Position numbers and translations under genes: made by a program | In this document: positions 1 to 6,078 of the stretch, piece after piece | Position numbering within the stretch: position 1 is the first letter of the stretch | How the letters are laid out: every line of letters starts with the position of its first letter | Assembly: GCA_035651595.1 (NCBI GenBank) | Contig: DASRFJ010000325.1 | Coordinates: forward strand, 1 to 22,334 | DNA length: 22,334 nucleotides | Direction: 5' to 3' | From: JAFARZ01 sp035651595 | Lineage (GTDB): Bacteria; Actinomycetota; Actinomycetes; Streptosporangiales; Streptosporangiaceae | The notes under the pieces: generated by a model | The model's input: the letters and a program-made list of their open reading frames with translations, nothing else | What the model was told of the DNA's origin: nothing | Databases searched by the model: none

Positions 1-34
1 CGCCCCGCGCACCCACCCGCCCCGCGCACCCGCC
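1..34. repeat. C-rich 17-bp tandem repeat (two copies)
   Basis: The 14-base string CGCCCCGCGCACCC occurs at 1-14 and again at 18-31, a 17-bp period. The next ~80 bases stay C-rich without a clear period. No convincing reading frame crosses it, so it is probably the downstream spacer of a gene lying before the window. It resembles the C-rich tracts at 3533-3577 and 16859-17036. Confidence 0.55.
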
Positions 35-160
35 ACCTCAGACCACCCGCGCCACATCCGCGCACCACGCCACTCCAGCACCGCCAACCGCACCCCGCGG
101 ACGCAGGCCCTGGTCGACGCCGTGATCGCGGGTGGTTTGTCCCGATATGTCGATGGGCGC

Positions 161-186
161 AGCACTTTTCGTGTTAGAAAAGGGCT
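161..186. promoter_or_regulatory. AT-rich imperfect palindrome upstream of the deoR-type gene
   Basis: AGCACTTTTC (161-170) and GAAAAGGGCT (177-186) pair at 9 of 10 positions around the 6-base centre GTGTTA. The left half AGCACTTTT recurs at 231-239, followed by TAACAC, the reverse complement of that centre. AGAAAAGGG (176-184) is also a perfect inverted repeat of CCCTTTTCT (215-223). The region is much more AT-rich than its surroundings and lies 157 bp before the regulator start. It could be an operator, or the terminator of an upstream gene. No known binding protein is recognised. Confidence 0.4.
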
Positions 187-307
187 CCGTGGCAGAAAAG
201 GCGCCGGATCTGCACCCTTTTCTCACCCGAAGCACTTTTTTAACACGGGAGGGTTGCCCGCGGCAGTGCGGTCGGCCACCCTCCATGAGGATTCCATCGG
301 CGGCGAT

Positions 308-342
308 GTTCAAATAAACATGAACTGTGTTAGAACTGTCAT
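308..342 (+). promoter_or_regulatory. Candidate leaderless promoter and operator of the deoR-type gene
   Basis: GAACTGT occurs at 322-328 and 333-339, an 11-bp spacing that puts both copies on one face of the helix. TAGAAC (331-336) sits exactly where a -10 box would be if transcription began at the A of the ATG at 343. No Shine-Dalgarno sequence precedes that ATG. GTTCA/TGAAC (308-312/321-325) forms a further short inverted repeat. Together this suggests a leaderless, autoregulated start, which is an inference. Confidence 0.35.
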
Positions 343-1101
343 ATGGAGGTTGCGGAACGGCGGGCGGAGATTGTCCGGATGCTGCGGGAGCGGGGGCAGG
401 TTTCGGTCGCGGACCTGAGCGAGCGGCTGGCCGTCTCGGACATGACGGCGCGGCGGGATCTGGAGTTCCTGGAGCAGGAGGGCCTGGCCCGGCGCTTTCA
501 CGGCGGTGCCGTGACGACCGTGTCGCGCAGCTTCGAGGTGCCCTACGCGGCGCGGGCGTACGAGCGGCAGGCGGCGAAGCGGGCCATCGGAGCCCGGGTG
601 GCCGAACTGATCATGCCGGGGGAGACGATCATCGTCGATGCGGGCACGACGGTCGTCGAGGTTGCCCGCGCGCTGCGCGACCGGTCGAAGCTGCTGGTGT
701 GCCCGCTGAGCATGCAGGCGGCCGCCGAGCTCGCGGACCGGCCTGGCATCCGGCTGTTCGTACCCGGCGGAGAGGTGCGGCAGGGTGAGCAGATGTTCGT
801 GGGCGAACTGACTCGGGCGGCGCTGGCGGGGCTGCGATTCGACACCTACGTGATGGCGGTGGGCGGGGTGTCCCGCGAGGACGGGTTCACCGACTTCAGC
901 CTGGACGACGTCGCGGTCAAGCAAGTGGCGCTGCGCAGCGCCCGGCGCTGCGTGGTGGCGTGCGACTCCTCGAAACTCGGCAAGGTCGGCTTCGCGCGGA
1001 TCGGCGGGCTGAGCGTGGCCGGCACCATCGTCACCGATGAGCTGGCAGCGTCGGACCGGGAGTGGCTGACCGACGCGGGCCTTGACGTGGTGCTCGCGTG
1101 A
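343..1101 (+). CDS. DeoR/GlpR-family transcriptional regulator
   Basis: This 252-aa protein is a cytoplasmic DNA-binding regulator, usually a repressor released by a phosphorylated sugar. Residues 1-55 form the DeoR-type winged helix-turn-helix, with the family pattern of a VSVADLSERLAVS helix, an RRDL recognition segment and the closing HGGAV. The rest is the sugar-isomerase-like effector domain, with DAGTTVVEVA, a GGVSREDGFTDF stretch and DSSKLGKVGF near the end. The length is standard. ATG 343 is chosen because the N-terminus then matches the family; there is no ribosome binding site, which fits a leaderless transcript. The stop codon overlaps the start of the MFS gene as GTGA, so the two are translationally coupled and the transporter is the likely target. 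The effector cannot be read from the sequence. Confidence 0.9.
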   Translation: MEVAERRAEIVRMLRERGQVSVADLSERLAVSDMTARRDLEFLEQEGLARRFHGGAVTTVSRSFEVPYAARAYERQAAKRAIGARVAELIMPGETIIVDAGTTVVEVARALRDRSKLLVCPLSMQAAAELADRPGIRLFVPGGEVRQGEQMFVGELTRAALAGLRFDTYVMAVGGVSREDGFTDFSLDDVAVKQVALRSARRCVVACDSSKLGKVGFARIGGLSVAGTIVTDELAASDREWLTDAGLDVVLA

Positions 1102-2315
1102 GGCGTTCCAGAATCGCGATTCTCGCGCACTTCTTTATCCTCGGCGCCGCGACGGCGACCTGGGCCGCGAGGCTCCCGGCGATCAAGACCGCGTTGCACC
1201 TGAGCGACTATCGCCTGGGGCTGGCGCTGTTCGCCGTGCCGGCCGGCAGCGTGGTGACGCTCATCGCCAGCGGCAAGATCACCGACCGGTTCGGCGCGGT
1301 CAGGGTGCTGCGCGTGGCGGGTCTGTGCCTGCCCGTGTCACTGGTGACCGTCGGCATCGGACCCGAACTCCACAGCCTGCCGGGGTGGATCGCGGCGCTG
1401 GTGTGCTACGGCGCGCTGGCCGGCCTGCTCGATGTGTCGATGAACGCCTGCGGCGCCCGGCTCGAGCTTGCTTACCGTCGCCCGATCCTGTCTTCGCTGC
1501 ACGCCGGCTACAGCATCGCCGGCCTGGCCGGCGCCGGCATCGGCGGCATCTTCGCGCTGCTGGCGATCGGACCGCTGCTGACGTTCGTCGCGGCGGCCGT
1601 TCTCCTCGCCGTGCTCGCGCTCGTCGCCGGCCGCTTCGTGGTGCTGCCGCCGCCCGCCGAACGAGCGGACGGCGGCCACGGGACGGTGCTGCTGACCGCC
1701 AAGCAGATCGCGATCATCATCTGGATACTCGGCCTGCTGGGCCTGTGCGGACAACTGGGCGAGGGAGTCGCGGGAGACTGGAGCGCCGTGTACATCCGCG
1801 GCCTCGGGTCTTCCGCGGCCGTCGCGGCCGTCGGGCTCGCCGCGTTCTCCGTCACGATGGCGGCCGGCCGGATGGTCGGTGACCGGCTCGCGGCGCGCTT
1901 CGGGTCGGTGGCCCTGGTTCGCGCCAGCGGCCTGATCGCGGGGCTCGGACTGGCGGGCGGCCTGCTGATTCACAGCCCGGTCGCCGCCATCGCTGGCTTC
2001 GCGCTGCTCGGCGCCGGCCAGGCCGGCATCTTCCCGCAGCTGGTGTCGTCGGCCGCCAAGCTCGACCCGGAGCACGCCGGCCGCAACATCGGCCGGATCG
2101 CGGCTGTCTCCTACATGGGCCTGCTCTGCGGTCCGGTGGCGATCGGCGCGGTGGCGGCGGGCGTGGGCTTGCGCAACGCGTTGCTGATACCGGCCGCGCT
2201 GTCGCTGCTGGTCGCCGCCGTGGCCGGCGTGCTGAGTCCGCACGAAACCCATCGCGATAGCGTGAGCGCTGAGGAACAGGAGGATTCTCGTGAAGGTATG
2301 CGTAACCGGGGCTAG
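1098..2315 (+). CDS. MFS transporter, MosC/YbjJ-like
   Basis: This 405-aa integral membrane protein has about twelve hydrophobic segments and belongs to the major facilitator superfamily. The N-terminal WAARLPAIKTALHLSD segment, the GKITDRFGAVRV loop between helices 2 and 3, and the MNACGARLE/RPILSSLHAGYS region resemble the MosC/YbjJ subgroup; MosC is linked to rhizopine use in rhizobia, and most other members have no known substrate. It begins at GTG 1098, overlapping the regulator stop by 4 bp, and its last 26 bp overlap the next gene. Position suggests uptake or efflux of a sugar-like compound controlled by the DeoR protein and processed by the downstream epimerase-like enzyme. The substrate is unknown. 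Confidence 0.85.
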   Translation: MRRSRIAILAHFFILGAATATWAARLPAIKTALHLSDYRLGLALFAVPAGSVVTLIASGKITDRFGAVRVLRVAGLCLPVSLVTVGIGPELHSLPGWIAALVCYGALAGLLDVSMNACGARLELAYRRPILSSLHAGYSIAGLAGAGIGGIFALLAIGPLLTFVAAAVLLAVLALVAGRFVVLPPPAERADGGHGTVLLTAKQIAIIIWILGLLGLCGQLGEGVAGDWSAVYIRGLGSSAAVAAVGLAAFSVTMAAGRMVGDRLAARFGSVALVRASGLIAGLGLAGGLLIHSPVAAIAGFALLGAGQAGIFPQLVSSAAKLDPEHAGRNIGRIAAVSYMGLLCGPVAIGAVAAGVGLRNALLIPAALSLLVAAVAGVLSPHETHRDSVSAEEQEDSREGMRNRG

Positions 2316-3126
2316 CGGACTGGCCGGCCGGGCGGTGGTGCGAGACCTGGCCGAGCACGGGCACGACGTGACGGCCACCGACGTCGCGGTCACCCGAGCG
2401 GACCGTGAGGCCGGTGTGCTCCGTGCTGACCTGGCGGACTACGGCCAGGCCGTCGAGGTGCTCACCGGCTGTGACGCCGTCGTGCACCTGGCCAACATCC
2501 CGGCTCCCGGGCTGGCCACGCCCGCCACCACGTTCAACCAGAACATAACGATGAACTTCAACGTGTTCCAGGCCGCGGCCAACCTCGGCTTGTCCCGCGT
2601 GGTGTGGGCGTCCAGCGAAACCACGCTGGGCCTGCCGTTCGACGTGCCTCCCCGCTACGCGCCGGTCGACGAGGACCACTACCCGGTGCCGACCTCGACG
2701 TACGCGCTGTCCAAGGTGGCCAGCGAGACGGTGGCGACCGAGATCGCGAAGTGGTCGGGCATCCCGTTCATCGCGCTCCGCTTCTCCAACATCATGAGCC
2801 CCGAGTCATACCAGAAGTTCCCGGAGTTCTGGAACGACCCGCAGAAAAGGAAGTGGAACCTGTGGGGCTACATTGACGAGCGTGACGTGGCGCTCTCCTG
2901 CCGTCTAGCCCTGCAAGCGGACCTGACCGGGGCGCACAGCTTCATCATCGCGGCCGCGGACACCGTGATGACCCGCCCGTCCGCGGACCTGATGGCCGAG
3001 GTCTTCCCTGGCGTCCCGATCCGCGACGGGGTGACCGGCACCCAGACGCTGCTGTCCATCGACCGCGCCCGCAAGTACCTCGGCTTCGAACCCGAACACT
3101 CCTGGCGCGACCACGTCGAGTCCTAG
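2290..3126 (+). CDS. NAD-dependent epimerase/dehydratase family protein (extended SDR)
   Basis: The 278-aa product is a Rossmann-fold oxidoreductase of the extended SDR family, acting on sugars or sugar nucleotides. The nucleotide-binding glycine motif GASGLAG is at residues 7-13, the acidic residue after beta-2 is in TATDVAV, the catalytic serine lies in WASSE (about 108), and the YxxxK pair is Tyr138/Lys142 (TYALSK). It is slightly shorter than typical 300-330-aa epimerases. GTG 2290 is preceded by AGGAGG with 6-base spacing, so the start is well supported although it lies inside the MFS gene. The family also holds uronate dehydrogenases; substrate cannot be assigned. The stop codon is 2 bp from the left end of the 340-bp inverted-repeat element. 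Confidence 0.87.
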   Translation: MKVCVTGASGLAGRAVVRDLAEHGHDVTATDVAVTRADREAGVLRADLADYGQAVEVLTGCDAVVHLANIPAPGLATPATTFNQNITMNFNVFQAAANLGLSRVVWASSETTLGLPFDVPPRYAPVDEDHYPVPTSTYALSKVASETVATEIAKWSGIPFIALRFSNIMSPESYQKFPEFWNDPQKRKWNLWGYIDERDVALSCRLALQADLTGAHSFIIAAADTVMTRPSADLMAEVFPGVPIRDGVTGTQTLLSIDRARKYLGFEPEHSWRDHVES

Positions 3127-3128
3127 AA

Positions 3129-3468
3129 ATTATCGCGGACAGTTACCCCCGGTCGGACCATGCTTGGCGAATTGCGCGCGTGGCCGTACCGGATCGCCGG
3201 CAGGACCGCGCGCTGCTTGTGCCTGGAGTGCAGTGTGCGGCTACCGGGATAGGAGCGTACCGGCAGGTCCCCCAACAACGTGGAAGATTTCCCCTTTGTG
3301 GAGGATCGACCCTGGTAAACAGGGGTCCCGCTACCACGATGGGGAAAACTTCCACGTTATCCAAGGCCCATCGAGCCTGCCGCCGGCTCACTGGGAGGCC
3401 AGTGATCCGGGCTCGCCCCGGATAAGCCAGCAGGATCCGGACCCGGGGGGCTAACTGTCCGCAATGAT
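3129..3468. mobile_element. 340-bp MITE-like element with terminal inverted repeats
   Basis: The left end ATTATCGCGGACAGTTA (3129-3145) and the reverse complement of the right end ATCATTGCGGACAGTTA (3468-3452) agree at 15 of 17 positions, and both continue inward into C-runs. The interior has no convincing gene: short frames on both strands lack family features. It contains nested hairpins at 3277-3358, 3388-3405 and 3405-3423. The termini match the 53-bp element at 17115-17167, so this is a repeated family. A MITE or a decayed IS with only its ends preserved is most likely; a structured transcript is an alternative. The transposase family cannot be named. Confidence 0.6.
3277..3358. repeat. 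Long nested inverted repeat inside the 340-bp element
   Basis: AACGTGGAAGATTTCCCC (3277-3294) and GGGGAAAACTTCCACGTT (3341-3358) are complementary at 17 of 18 positions. The 46-base interval folds again: GTGG and CCAC, then GACCCTG and CAGGGGTC around GTAAA. Outside it CGGCAGG (3261-3267) faces CCTGCCG (3376-3382). The fold has no T-run after it and lies in the middle of the element, so a simple terminator is unlikely. Confidence 0.65.
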
Positions 3469-3482
3469 CTGGCGGCCCCGAC

Positions 3483-3525
3483 GGCTCACCCGAAATAAGC
3501 GAAATATCCCGATATGGGGTGAGCC
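3483..3525. terminator. Hairpin between convergent genes, possible bidirectional terminator
   Basis: GGCTCACCC (3483-3491) and GGGTGAGCC (3517-3525) are perfectly complementary across a 25-base AT-rich loop. The loop holds two copies of CGAAATA and the motif ATATCCCGATAT. It lies downstream of both the epimerase-like gene (+) and nucS (-). There is no U-tract, which is common for actinobacterial terminators, so the role is only probable. Confidence 0.45.
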
Positions 3526-3532
3526 CGCGAAT

Positions 3533-3577
3533 GGGGGTGCGGGGGGTGCGGGGTGCGGGGGTCGGGGCGGGGCGGGG
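3533..3577 (+). repeat. G-rich tract (C-rich on the nucS coding strand), quadruplex-capable
   Basis: Seven runs of four to six G lie within 45 bases on the + strand (3533-3537, 3541-3546, 3550-3553, 3557-3561, 3564-3567, 3569-3572, 3574-3577), separated by 1-3 bases. It ends directly at the nucS stop codon, so it is a C-rich tail in the nucS transcript. This satisfies the usual G-quadruplex pattern on the + strand. Confidence 0.7.
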
Positions 3578-4234
3578 CTAGAACAGGGTGTTGTCCGGTT
3601 CGATGCCGCGCATGGTGTCGTAGTTGAGCGTGACGCACCGGATGCCGCGGTCGGTGGCGAGCACGCGGGCCTGGGGCTTGATCTCCTGGGCGGCGAAGAT
3701 GCCGTGCACCGGGGCGAGCAGCGGGTCGCGGTTGAGCAGGTCGAGGTAGCGGGTGAGCTGCTCCACGCCGTCGATCTCGCCGCGGCGCTTGATCTCGATC
3801 GCGACGCTCTCACCCGCGTCGTTCCGGCACATCAGGTCGACCGGGCCGATCGGGGTCGGGTACTCGCGCCGGATCAGCCGCCAGCCGTCGCCGAGCAGCT
3901 CGAGCTGGGCGGCGAGCAGTTCCTGGAGGTGAGCCTCGACGCCGTCTTTCTTCAGCCCCGGGTCGACGCCGAGTTCGTGGCTGACGTCGGTGAGGACTTC
4001 CTCGATGGTGATGAGCAGCGTCTCCCCGGCCTTGTTGACCACCGTCCACGTGCCGGGTTCCTCGGTGAGCTTGCACGGCGGGGACATCCAGTTGAGCGGC
4101 TTGTACGAGCCGCCGTCGGAGTGGACAAGCACCGAGCCGTCCGCCTTGACGATCAGCAGCCGCAGGGCCGAAGGAAGGTGAGCGGTGAGCCGGCCGACAT
4201 AGTCGACGCTGCACCTGGCGATGACAAGCCGCAC
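3578..4234 (-). CDS. nucS: Mismatch-specific endonuclease NucS (EndoMS)
   Basis: NucS makes double-strand breaks at mismatched bases and provides non-canonical mismatch repair in actinobacteria, which generally lack MutS/MutL. The 218-aa product starts with RLVIARCSVDYVGRLTAHLP and keeps the YKPLNWMSPPC segment of the N-terminal DNA-binding domain. The C-terminal nuclease domain shows PIGPVDLMCRND followed by SVAIEIKRRGEIDGVEQLTRY, the restriction-enzyme-like D...ExK site. The tail EPDNTLF resembles the beta-clamp binding motif of the family. Length fits (about 225 aa). GTG 4234 is the only sensible start: a longer frame continues upstream but that part is unrelated antisense of the hydrolase gene. 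TAGAGT lies 8 bases before the start, suggesting a near-leaderless transcript. It is divergent from the zinc-ribbon gene. Confidence 0.94.
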   Translation of the reverse strand: MRLVIARCSVDYVGRLTAHLPSALRLLIVKADGSVLVHSDGGSYKPLNWMSPPCKLTEEPGTWTVVNKAGETLLITIEEVLTDVSHELGVDPGLKKDGVEAHLQELLAAQLELLGDGWRLIRREYPTPIGPVDLMCRNDAGESVAIEIKRRGEIDGVEQLTRYLDLLNRDPLLAPVHGIFAAQEIKPQARVLATDRGIRCVTLNYDTMRGIEPDNTLF

Positions 4235-4271
4235 GGGGAGTAACTCTACTGGGTGGATAAGGTAGGCAGGC
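4235..4271. promoter_or_regulatory. 37-bp divergent promoter region between nucS and the zinc-ribbon gene
   Basis: Reading toward nucS, TAGAGT (4248-4243) ends 8 bases before its GTG. Reading the other way, TAAGGT (4258-4263) ends 8 bases before GTG 4272. Both fit the TAnnnT -10 pattern. No clear -35 boxes are visible. AGGCAGG (4264-4270) could also serve as a ribosome binding site for the rightward gene. Confidence 0.35.
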
Positions 4272-4562
4272 GTGAGCCCGCGCCGGAACCGCCGTCCGGC
4301 CCCGGCGGCCTCGCCGGCGCCGGGGTCCGAGCCGGCCGAGCGCACCGAGCGCACCGAGAGCTGGCCGGACGGCGAGTGGGCGGTCCGGCCGGTCACCGGC
4401 GCGGCGACGACCAAGCCGTACCGGTGCCCGGGCTGTGACCAGGAGATCGTGCCGGGCACGCCGCACGTGGTGGCGTGGCCGGCCGACCGGACGGTAGGGG
4501 TCGAGGAGCGCCGCCACTGGCACACGCCATGCTGGCACAACCGGCTGCGCCGGCGGCGCTGA
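4272..4562 (+). CDS. Small conserved actinobacterial protein with zinc-ribbon-like motif
   Basis: The 96-aa product has a basic, Pro/Ala-rich and probably disordered first 45 residues, then a compact Cys/His domain: CPGC (Cys52, Cys55), PGTPHVVAWP, and RRHWHTPCW (His82, His84, Cys87). Four of these could bind one zinc ion. The very basic end RLRRRR could touch nucleic acid. No function is known to me. GTG 4272 has AGGCAGG just upstream. It is divergent from nucS and 23 bp before the hydrolase gene, so it probably heads a three-gene operon. The arrangement raises the question of a link with NucS, but nothing in the sequence proves one. Confidence 0.75.
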   Translation: MSPRRNRRPAPAASPAPGSEPAERTERTESWPDGEWAVRPVTGAATTKPYRCPGCDQEIVPGTPHVVAWPADRTVGVEERRHWHTPCWHNRLRRRR

Positions 4563-4585
4563 GACGATGCGGAGGCGAGAGACAG

Positions 4586-5308
4586 ATGAGTGAGATCAGG
4601 GCGGCGACCGTGCTTCCCGCCAAGCGGGAGCCGGTCACGCTGCACACGTCGGACGGACTGAGCCTGGTGGGGGAGCTGGCGCTGCCGCTGGCGCGCGACC
4701 CGGCCGGGACGCTGATCTGCCTGCATCCGCTGCCCACGCACGGCGGCATGATGGATAGCCATGTGCTGCGCAAGGCGTCGTTCCGGCTGCCGGCGCTGGC
4801 GGACATCGCAGTGCTTCGGTTCAATACCCGCGGAACGACGTCGGAGCGGGGGACCAGCGACGGCGGCTTCGGCGACGGGGAGGCCGAGCGGTGGGATCTG
4901 GCCGCCGCGGTGGCGTTCGCCGTCGATGCCGGATTGCCGGGGCGGTGGTTGCTGGGCTGGTCGTTCGGTACCGAGCTGGCACTGAAATGGGGCCTGGACC
5001 AGGCCGCCGACATAGCGGGCGCGATCCTGCTGTCCCCGCCCCTGCGCCGGGCCGGCGACGCTGACCTGGACCGATGGGCGGGGTCGGGCAAGCCGCTCGT
5101 CGCCTTGGTGCCGGAACGCGACGACTACCTGCGGCCGGAGGAGGCGACGGCGCGATTCGCGCGCGTGCCGCACGCCGAGGTCATCGGCGTGGAAGGTGCC
5201 CGCCACCTCTGGGTTGGCGAGCCATATGTGCGTATTGTGCTGAACGAGATCACGCGCCGGGTGAACCCGGACGCGCCGGTGCCGCTGCGGACCGAATGGG
5301 AGAGCTAG
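4586..5308 (+). CDS. Alpha/beta hydrolase
   Basis: This 240-aa cytoplasmic protein has the alpha/beta hydrolase fold. The nucleophile elbow is GWSFG with Ser126, the acid is Asp179 or Asp180 in PERDDYLRP, and the catalytic histidine is His207 in GARHLW. HPLPTHGG (47-54) provides the oxyanion-side loop, as in the small dienelactone-hydrolase/YcjY-like group. ATG 4586 follows GGAGG with 10-base spacing. The frame stays open for 37 codons upstream, but that part overlaps the zinc-ribbon gene and lacks family character. The stop overlaps the GTG of the next gene by one base (TAGTG), so the two are coupled. The substrate, probably an ester or thioester, is unknown. Confidence 0.87.
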   Translation: MSEIRAATVLPAKREPVTLHTSDGLSLVGELALPLARDPAGTLICLHPLPTHGGMMDSHVLRKASFRLPALADIAVLRFNTRGTTSERGTSDGGFGDGEAERWDLAAAVAFAVDAGLPGRWLLGWSFGTELALKWGLDQAADIAGAILLSPPLRRAGDADLDRWAGSGKPLVALVPERDDYLRPEEATARFARVPHAEVIGVEGARHLWVGEPYVRIVLNEITRRVNPDAPVPLRTEWES

Positions 5309-6072
5309 TGAGCGCTTTTGACCTGACTGGGCGGAAGGCCTTCGTCACCGGGGCGTCACGGGGAATCGGGCAGGTGATCGCGGTGGCGCTGGCGGCCGCC
5401 GGCGCCGACGTCGCGCTGGCCGCGCGCAGCGTGGACGGGCTCGAGCAGACCGCGCGCGGCGTGACCGAACTGGGCCGCAAGGCCTTCGTGCTGCCGCTCG
5501 ACGTGACCAAGCCGGACGACGTGCAGGCCGCCGTGGACGAGGGGGTCGGGCACCTCGGTCACCTGGACATCGTGGTCAACAACGCCGGCGGATCCAACTT
5601 CGTCGCCGCGTTCAACGACCTGCGGCTGGCCGGCTGGGAGAAGGTGCTCCGGCTCAACCTCGACTCGACCGTGTACGTCTGCAAGGCGGCGGGACCGCAC
5701 CTGGCGGCGAGCGAGCACGCCGCGGTGATCAACGTCGCGTCGGTGGCCGGCCTGTCGGCCGCACCCGGGCTGCTGCCGTACGGCGCGGCCAAGGCCGCGG
5801 TCATCAACGTGACCAAGACGCTGGCGGTCGAGTGGGCGGGCGCCGGGGTGCGGGTCAACGCGCTGTGCCCGGGATGGACCGCCACCGACCTGAACCGCAA
5901 TCTATGGGACAACCCGGACGGCGGGGCGGCGACGGTCGCCAACGTGCCGATGCGCCGCTGGGGCCGCGCCGAAGAGATGGCGGGACCCGCGGTGTTCCTG
6001 GCCAGCGACGCGTCGTCCTACATGACGGGCCAGGTGCTGGTGGTCGACGGCGGGCAGCTCGCGAGCGCCTAA
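5308..6072 (+). CDS. SDR-family oxidoreductase, FabG-like
   Basis: The 254-aa product is a classical short-chain dehydrogenase/reductase. It shows the cofactor motif TGASRGIG (14-21), NNAG (91-94), catalytic Ser145 and the Tyr158/Lys162 pair (YGAAK), and the family ending GQVLVVDGGQ. Arg40 after beta-2 (LAARS) suggests NADP(H). It uses GTG 5308, one base inside the hydrolase stop, with GGGAGAG just upstream; ATG 5296 in the same frame would add four residues and has a poorer ribosome site. It resembles 3-oxoacyl-ACP reductases and gluconate 5-dehydrogenases, so the substrate stays open. It ends 6 bp from the convergent glgB stop. Confidence 0.88.
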   Translation: MSAFDLTGRKAFVTGASRGIGQVIAVALAAAGADVALAARSVDGLEQTARGVTELGRKAFVLPLDVTKPDDVQAAVDEGVGHLGHLDIVVNNAGGSNFVAAFNDLRLAGWEKVLRLNLDSTVYVCKAAGPHLAASEHAAVINVASVAGLSAAPGLLPYGAAKAAVINVTKTLAVEWAGAGVRVNALCPGWTATDLNRNLWDNPDGGAATVANVPMRRWGRAEEMAGPAVFLASDASSYMTGQVLVVDGGQLASA

Positions 6073-6078
6073 GCGCGC

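Noticed and set aside
1338..2393. 351-codon minus-strand frame opposite the MFS gene
   Set aside because: Its composition is Arg/Gln/Gly-rich shadow sequence. The opposite strand encodes a well-formed membrane transporter.
3143..3454. Short open frames (81-96 codons) on both strands inside the 340-bp element
   Set aside because: None has a ribosome site, conserved motifs or transposase features, and all run through the hairpins. They look like chance frames in GC-rich DNA.
3127..3577. A tRNA or ribosomal RNA in the structured island
   Set aside because: No cloverleaf, T-loop GTTCRA motif or CCA end was seen, and the hairpins are too long for a tRNA.
4235..5206. N-terminal extension of the nucS frame to 542 codons
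   Set aside because: The extra part is antisense to the zinc-ribbon and hydrolase genes and has no family character. NucS homology begins at the GTG at 4234.
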